A stretch of 64,000 nt of DNA from Diplosphaera chodatii (Eukaryota; Chlorophyta; Trebouxiophyceae; Prasiolales; Stichococcaceae), in NCBI GenBank assembly GCA_032358165.1, contig JAALGY010000033.1, forward strand, positions 1,178,001-1,242,000. Reading direction: 5' to 3'. A model generated the notes under the pieces. That model was not told where the DNA came from and did no database searches. It worked only from the letters and a program-made list of their open reading frames with translations. Made by a program: the position numbers and the translations under genes. Below are positions 58,267 through 64,000 of the stretch, in pieces; the first letter of the stretch is position 1; every line of letters starts with the position of its first letter.

Positions 58267-61200
58267 ATGCCCGACACAAAATCTCGAGGCGTCGGCCTGC
58301 CGCTGCTGGAGGCTGGTGTGCTGCCAGCGGCTAGCCAGACGCCCAGCGCCCCTCAGTCTCTGGCAAGCAGTGTGCAGCAGCGGCTGGAGCGGAGCAGGAG
58401 CGGCAAGGAGCTCAAGGACGGAGATGGCAGCACAAGACCGCCGCGACGCCCGCGCAACTGTGCGCTGACGTGGGCAGTGCCGCCAGCACTTGAGGAGGGG
58501 CCCGTCCAAACACAGTCCGGTGCTTCAGCAGCGCCAGGTCAGCCCAGCAGGGCTACTGCAGACAGCGGGAAGCCCAGTGCTGGCGTGCACCCGCTTGTTG
58601 CGCTACATCGGTCTGCATTCAAGGATGCGGCGGATGGCCACTTGCGGGCGATTGTGCAGCAGCTGCTGGGTGGCGAGGAAGCTCCGGTGAGCTTTTGAAT
58701 AGGCTTATATAGCTCTACAAACATTGCGTGCACCGTGCTCACTCTCTGACACATGGTTCATGCCGCCCTCAAATGCACAACATCCCTGTCGGTTGGGTGG
58801 GCCATGTGAGCAACCTTACCTTACAAAGCAGGTGGCACAGAAGTGGGAGGATGCAGTGGTGAGCCTGGCGTATGAGGCAGCCAATGCGCTAGCACCATCT
58901 GCGCTCGCTGCCTTTGGCGTGAATGATCCCCGCTTCTATGTCAAGGTCAGCAGGGGTTGCGTCCAGCACTGTCGTGTGCCTCCGGTGTCACTCCAAGGCT
59001 GCAAGCTCAGCTGCTGAGTCGTACTCTGATGCGCCTGCAGGTGAAGTGCATCCCCTTCGATGGCATTAGCGGCGAGAGCTGCCTGGTGGATGGGCTGGTG
59101 TGCCGCAAGAATGTGGCGCACCGGCGCATGCGCACAAACATCAAGCAGCCTCGCATCCTGATGCTGCGCGGGGCACTGGAGAACCGGCGTACCTCCACCA
59201 ACCTCTCCAGCTTCGACACGATGCTGGATCAGGTGTGAGCTGTCACAAACGCTGCCAGCATGGATGCAAGCTCAAATGTAGCGAGTATATGTTGTCCTCA
59301 AGCTGTTAGAACCCCATTGTTGACAGCAGCCTTGCTGCTGTCGCGCTGACCTTCTGCTGTACACTATTGCCGGTACAGGAGCAGGCGCAGCTGCGGAAGG
59401 CAGTGGACCGCATTGCCAGCTTCGAGCCAGACATACTCCTGGTGGAAAAGTCGGCGGCCCGCTTCACTCAGGATGCACTGCTGGAGAAGCGCATAGCACT
59501 GGTGCTCAATGTCAAGGGCAGCCTGCTGGACCGCCTCGCCCGCTGCACCGGAGCACAGGCAAGCAGTAAACATAGCATGTTCCATAGTGGCAGCAAATCA
59601 ACAAGCCATGCACAGTTCAAATATCCATAACATCAGCGAAGAGCAGTCCCAATACCAGTGTGCATGCTGGAACAGGTGGCTGACTCTGTGGAGGACCTGA
59701 ACCCAAAGTGCATCGCCCACTGCCAGGAGTTCAGCGTCGAGGCGCTGCAGTCGCCTCAAGTAGGTCTTGCCACGGCCTCCTTGCAGCAAGCAGAATGCAG
59801 ACATCTGTCAAGTGGGAAAATCCCTATGCTCTAGCATGTTGCCATCCAATGTTGCCCCTGGTCATTGCAGAACGGCATGACGCGTGGTGCCTCAACCTCA
59901 GACCTGCCATCGCTCCCACTATCCGATGGAGAAGGCAGCGAGACAGCAGTTGCGCAACGAGAGTTCAGCGAGCTAGCCCGCAGGGCTGCCTCCAACACCA
60001 CAGGCGCTCGGACGCTGATGACATTCCGGGGGTGCCCCCAGCGCATGGGTTCCACCATACTGCTCAAGGTGCCGGCATGCGCAAATTGACTTCGCCCACA
60101 TTGTGCCAGGATAACGCCGAGCCGGCCCTCAGTCTCACCGCATATCCTGTTCTCCTGGAGCAGGGTGAGACGCCTCAGCAGCTAGCGCGGATCAAGGTCA
60201 TCATGCAGTTCGCAGTGTATGCGGCGTACCGCCTGCGGCTGGAGACAGCGCTGCTTGCTGATCAGACAACCTCAGCCGTTGCTGCCACTGCAGCCCTCGA
60301 TGCCCCACCAGGCAGTCCAGAGGCGCACAAACCGGAATCTCCGTTTCAGGCAGCCGCCAAGCAGCATCAGGCAGTGGTGCAGGCAGCTGTGCAGTCGCCT
60401 TTGCTGCAGCAGGGGTCTCAGGCGCTTGAAGGGGATACTGCTGCTCTGCCGGCAGCCCTGCAGCTAGAAGCACCTGTGACGAGTGCATGGAGTGAGCAGC
60501 AGCGCAGCAGGACTGCAGAGGCGGCACGTGATATGGTCCAGGCCTCCGTGCGTCTAGCTGCTGACGACCGCGGAGGCACACATATCCTGTCATGTTCGCC
60601 GCATGTCACCTGCTCTCCGAAGGCAGACAGCCCACAGGCAGAGGCTGCACCTCTGCACACTCACAGCCAGGGCACAGCACCAGCGGCAGGCGCAGGGCAG
60701 CAACCAGCGGCAGCACAGCAGCCGGTCACAGAGGCAGGTGCAGGGGCAGCAGCAGGCGGCCAGGACGACTCGAGTGCGTCAGCTGCAGCATCGCCACCAG
60801 CATCCGCACCGCCATCGCCACGACCCTTGGCCGCCGTCCAGGGCATTGCAGAAGCGCAGCGATTGTTCATGAGCACTGCCTGCAGGAATCCGACGAAGAA
60901 GCTGCTGTGTGAGCCGTCGACAGTCCAGGTCATCCACACCTATGAGTCTGGAGGTGAGGGTCGTTTCAGGCATGTCAAGGGCTGGACTTTCCCACCACAC
61001 AAGGCTTATCTCCGGCAAAGCATGTTGATGCTAGGGAGTTGTTTGCAGCGGATCAACTGTGCACACTCTCAATGCGTTGCAGACAAGCCACTGGCGGCAT
61101 TCCTTGCTGGTGCTTTCCCCGCGCCGGACCGCAAGTGCCCGCAGCCCAGCTGTGGTGATGGTGCAACCCACCACCTACGCACGTTCGTGCACCGGGGGCA

Positions 61201-64000
61201 GCGCGTCACGCTGTCAGTTGCGCTGCTGCCTGCTGGGCAGGAGCTTCCTGGCGGCGACCGTGGGCAGGTGCAGACAAATGCCTCCAGCAATGACGACTGC
61301 TTTGCGTTGGTGGAGCGTTACAAATCCCACTGTGGGCCTGTCACATGCACAAATGTACGAGATCCGTCCCAAGGGCATGTCAGTAAGTCAATGGTCTTGG
61401 CCCGGCAGATGTGGATGTGGGCACGGCCACTGCCGCCTGGGGACCGACCCTGCCCCGGCGTGCGGAGGGTGCCGCTGTCTGAGGACGCCGTCTGCATCTC
61501 TTTCGGTACTCAACAGCGCAACACATGCATAAGCATGCGTTGGGTGCATCATTCAGGAGTGGCATCAGCTCAAGGAGAGGGTCAGCTGCTTCTCTAGCTC
61601 GTTGGACCATGAGAACCGAGCATTGCTCATGTGTTCTTTGTGTATTTGCCATGCAGGGCACTTTCTGGAGCTGTCGTTCGCAGCGCAGCACCTAGAGGTG
61701 CACGGCTGGCATGCTCACAATGAGTGGGTGCGGTACATTGGGCGTGGCAGCTGCGTGGCGTGTTTCCACTGTGAGGCGGTGTCGCCCAACACCGTGGCGC
61801 TTCCCCCACCCCGCATCGAGTACAGCCCGGTGCTGCAGCAAGACTGGCTGCGTCAGGAGCTGCAGGAGCTTGCCAAGGTGCGGCTTGATCAAAGTCGATG
61901 TGGCAACTGTGCCATAAGCCTAGTCGAGTGTTGCGGTGCCAGTGTGTATGGTACCCCGCCTGTCAAAGTGATGAGGGTGGCACCAGCGCCATATCATTTG
62001 CCGCATCATGCAGGAGGCACAGTCGGCCTTTGGCGCGATCGAGTTTGCCCTAAAGAATCATCAGCCATCACAGGCGCCCATCAGCAAGATTGAGCAGCTC
62101 AGCAAGCAGCCCGTGCCAGATGACAGCAACAGCATCATACAGAGTCTGCTGGAGGGTCTCAGCAGCGAGCAGCAGGTGCACGTCATGAGACCAGCTTGTG
62201 ATGTAACTTGGCAATACGTCCCAGGACCACTTCTGCCTGCACCCCTGTCCCTCTGCACAGCTGTCGATCGTCCTGTCATGAGATTGCAGGTGTACAACAA
62301 TGACCTGATGGACATCGCAACCCTGCTGCGGTTGAACAGTGGCGAGATGGCCAATGGTGCAACGGCGAGTGCCCCTGTGCGAGAGCACATCCTGGTGAGT
62401 TGTGCAGGGTTGACCTCCTGTGCTGCCCTCAACTCTTGCACAAGAAAAGCCTGAAGTAAAACCGCGTGTATGCCAGCCACATGTGACCGTGAGTCGTTGC
62501 AGGTGGAGGGCTTGTTGTGAAATTTGTACTCCCGGCGGAACCAGTCGCAATGATCTCATACCTGTGGCTGCAGGTGGCGATCGTATGGGAGCTGAACCGC
62601 CTGCGGCATTCACTGATGCTGACTGTGCTGGCGTGGGCCAACAGCTTGCACGACCCTGCCACCTACTCGCGCTCCTACTCGGGGCCGCCGTCCAACGCCA
62701 GCAAGTCCGGCATCAGCGCGCTCATTGGTGCGCACAGCCCGCGGCTCTCCTTTGGTGCACATCCTTTTATGTCTACTGTACGCTGCTGCTATCTGAGGGG
62801 CCCTGGCCAATCACATCCAAACCATGAATTGTCCTTGTGCAGCGGACTCTGCGGCAGCGGATGTAGCTGCAGAGGAGGCAGCATTGGCACAGCCAGCGGA
62901 CGCAGCAACGGATCACAGTGTCAACAGCAGCGATAGCAGGCCCGTCCTGAGAGCTCTCAGCCCCACCTCGCCGTCAGAACGCAGCAATTCGCAGGGACCC
63001 CAGCAGCAGGCTGCGCCTACTGGCATCGCCACTCTGCCGTCCAGCACCCCGCACGAGTCCCTCTCGCCCACCATGGGCTACGACGCCCAGCAGGCAGACA
63101 AGGACAGTGCATCTGCGTATGCTGTCACGGCGCTGGCAGACGCCGTCGTCGATGGTGCAGCGGACGGTGCGGCTGAGCAGCAGATGCCGCTGGCAGCGCA
63201 AAGCAGCGCAGCCGCACAGGCTGTGGACTGGCAGAAGGTCGCAGAGCATGCTGACTCACATGCAGCGGCGGCTGCGCTGCAACCGCAAGGGTCAGTGGCG
63301 CGGCTGCGTGCCATCTTCGAGCAGCAGACGGGGTGCGATGTCCACCCTGTCCCAGTGTGCATGTGTCTGTGCATGTGTCTGTGCTACACTGTAAGTGACA
63401 AGGGATCACAGGCTAATGGCAAACACATCACTGCTGCAACCATTCACTTCGGCCTGCAGGGATGACTTGCCCAAGGAGAGCCACACACTGCAGCGCCAGC
63501 GCACTCTGGAGTGGCTCAGCGCCATGTCAAAGCCGTCGGCGCCCAGCACACCCAACCGCCGGCGGCAGAGCGCGGACACAGCGCTGTTGCCCAGGCAGGA
63601 CAGCGGCCCCTGGGGCCCTGTTGTGCGACGCCGTCGACCATCCTTCTTCGGCAGGTGCGCTGTGCCTGTCATGGCTCAGGCACATGCACAACTCTGATGA
63701 CGACTTTGCTTGTGCCTGCACACCAGCATGAAAGGCGGGCTCCGAGCAGCAAATTCGAGGGTTTGGATGCATTCTGCATACTGCAGATCGTACCCACAGC
63801 TCGGGGAGGGTGCGCCTCCAGCCAGCTCCAGCACGGAAACCGGCCCCGGTGATGCGCCCAACCGCCTGCAGTCAATCAGCAGCCCCAGAGCTGGTGCGCC
63901 TATATTGTGCTGGTGTTGTCCTGGCACAGCGCTGCATCGTGTCGTGTTGAAAGAACAACGCTTTCCCTGCACGCATGACCATGGCGGTATGCATGCTTGC
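58267..64000 (+). CDS. FAB1: FAB1/PIKfyve phosphatidylinositol-3-phosphate 5-kinase, N-terminal part (3' end outside window)
   Basis: FAB1 makes PI(3,5)P2 on endosomes and vacuoles. The chaperonin-like (TCP-1/Cpn60) domain is clear: WEDAVVSLAYEAANALAPSA, YVKVKCIPFDGISGESCLVD, GLVCRKNVAHRRMRTNIKQP, RILMLRGALENRR, FEPDILLVEKSAARFTQDAL, VLNVKGSLLDRLARCTGAQ and ARTLMTFRGCPQRMGSTILL. A long Ala/Gln/Ser-rich linker follows, then the Cys-rich domain (KCPQPSCGD, RTFVHRGQRVTLSVALLPAG, MWMWARPLPPGDRP, HFLELSFAAQHLEVHGWHAH, GRGSCVACFHCEAVSPNTVA). Next is a spectrin-like helical region (WELNRLRHSLMLTVLAWANS). The window ends in a disordered stretch before the lipid kinase domain. Exon 1 from ATG 58267 lacks a FYVE finger, as in plant FAB1C/D-type proteins. 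The intron at 59559-59675 has a GC donor. Confidence 0.9.

Noticed and set aside
58700..58715. TATATAG resembling a TATA box
   Set aside because: It lies inside the first intron of FAB1, just after exon 1, and no start codon of another gene follows.
59708..61597. Uninterrupted 629-residue plus-strand frame
   Set aside because: It is FAB1 coding sequence from about 60163 on, extended through introns that happen to lack stops. The 5' part shows no FAB1 similarity in this frame, whereas the neighbouring frame does.
1..64000. tRNA, rRNA, CRISPR array, insertion sequence or viral gene
   Set aside because: I looked for cloverleaf-like arms, regularly spaced repeats, transposase or integrase motifs and viral capsid or polymerase motifs and saw none I could support. 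Small RNA genes could still be missed by eye.

Overview
This window is nuclear DNA from a green alga, most likely a chlorophyte such as a trebouxiophyte. The genes are GC-rich and packed with short introns that almost always end in GCAG or ACAG. The gene set mixes plant-type functions (Sip1/raffinose-synthase-like galactosidase, DUF1350 and DUF427 proteins) with core eukaryotic machinery (CstF-77, RBM22, LEO1, MAD1, prefoldin 4, Polycomb FIE/EED, FAB1/PIKfyve). No bacterial operon structure, CRISPR array or intact transposon was seen. I could not settle the species.

Layout. 1-9462: two tandem membrane-anchored class 3 lipases on +; the first is cut by the window edge. 9992-10932: a small single-pass membrane protein with a Lys/Ala/Thr/Pro tail. 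11484-21028 (minus): CstF-77, preceded upstream by a Ser/Thr kinase. 21717-24493 (plus): a WW-domain organelle protein followed 55 bp later by a 2H-phosphoesterase-like protein. 24988-27665 (plus): LEO1. 27963-34510 (minus): an amidase and the splicing factor RBM22/Cwc2. 35086-35803 (plus): DUF427. 35974-38009 (minus): DUF1350 hydrolase. 38710-40653 (plus): an intronless NHA/SLC9B-type cation/proton antiporter. 41411-51007 (minus): a Sip1/raffinose-synthase-like gene whose 3.8 kb intron holds the complete spindle-checkpoint gene MAD1 on the opposite strand (46718-50022). 51812-55100 (plus): prefoldin subunit 4 and a GOST-like seven-TM protein. 55295-57506 (minus): Polycomb WD40 protein FIE/EED. 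58267-64000 (plus): the 5' part of FAB1/PIKfyve, cut by the right edge before its kinase domain.

The strongest unusual observations are the MAD1 gene nested in an intron, supported by matching splice phases on both sides; the tandem lipases, which share microexons but differ in intron content; at least nine GC-AG introns; the very tight WW/2H gene pair, a candidate dicistronic unit; the intronless antiporter; and a roughly 215-residue insertion in the galactosidase.

Exon limits were read by eye from frame, splice consensus and protein-family similarity. First exons are the least certain. Gene coordinates are genomic spans including introns.
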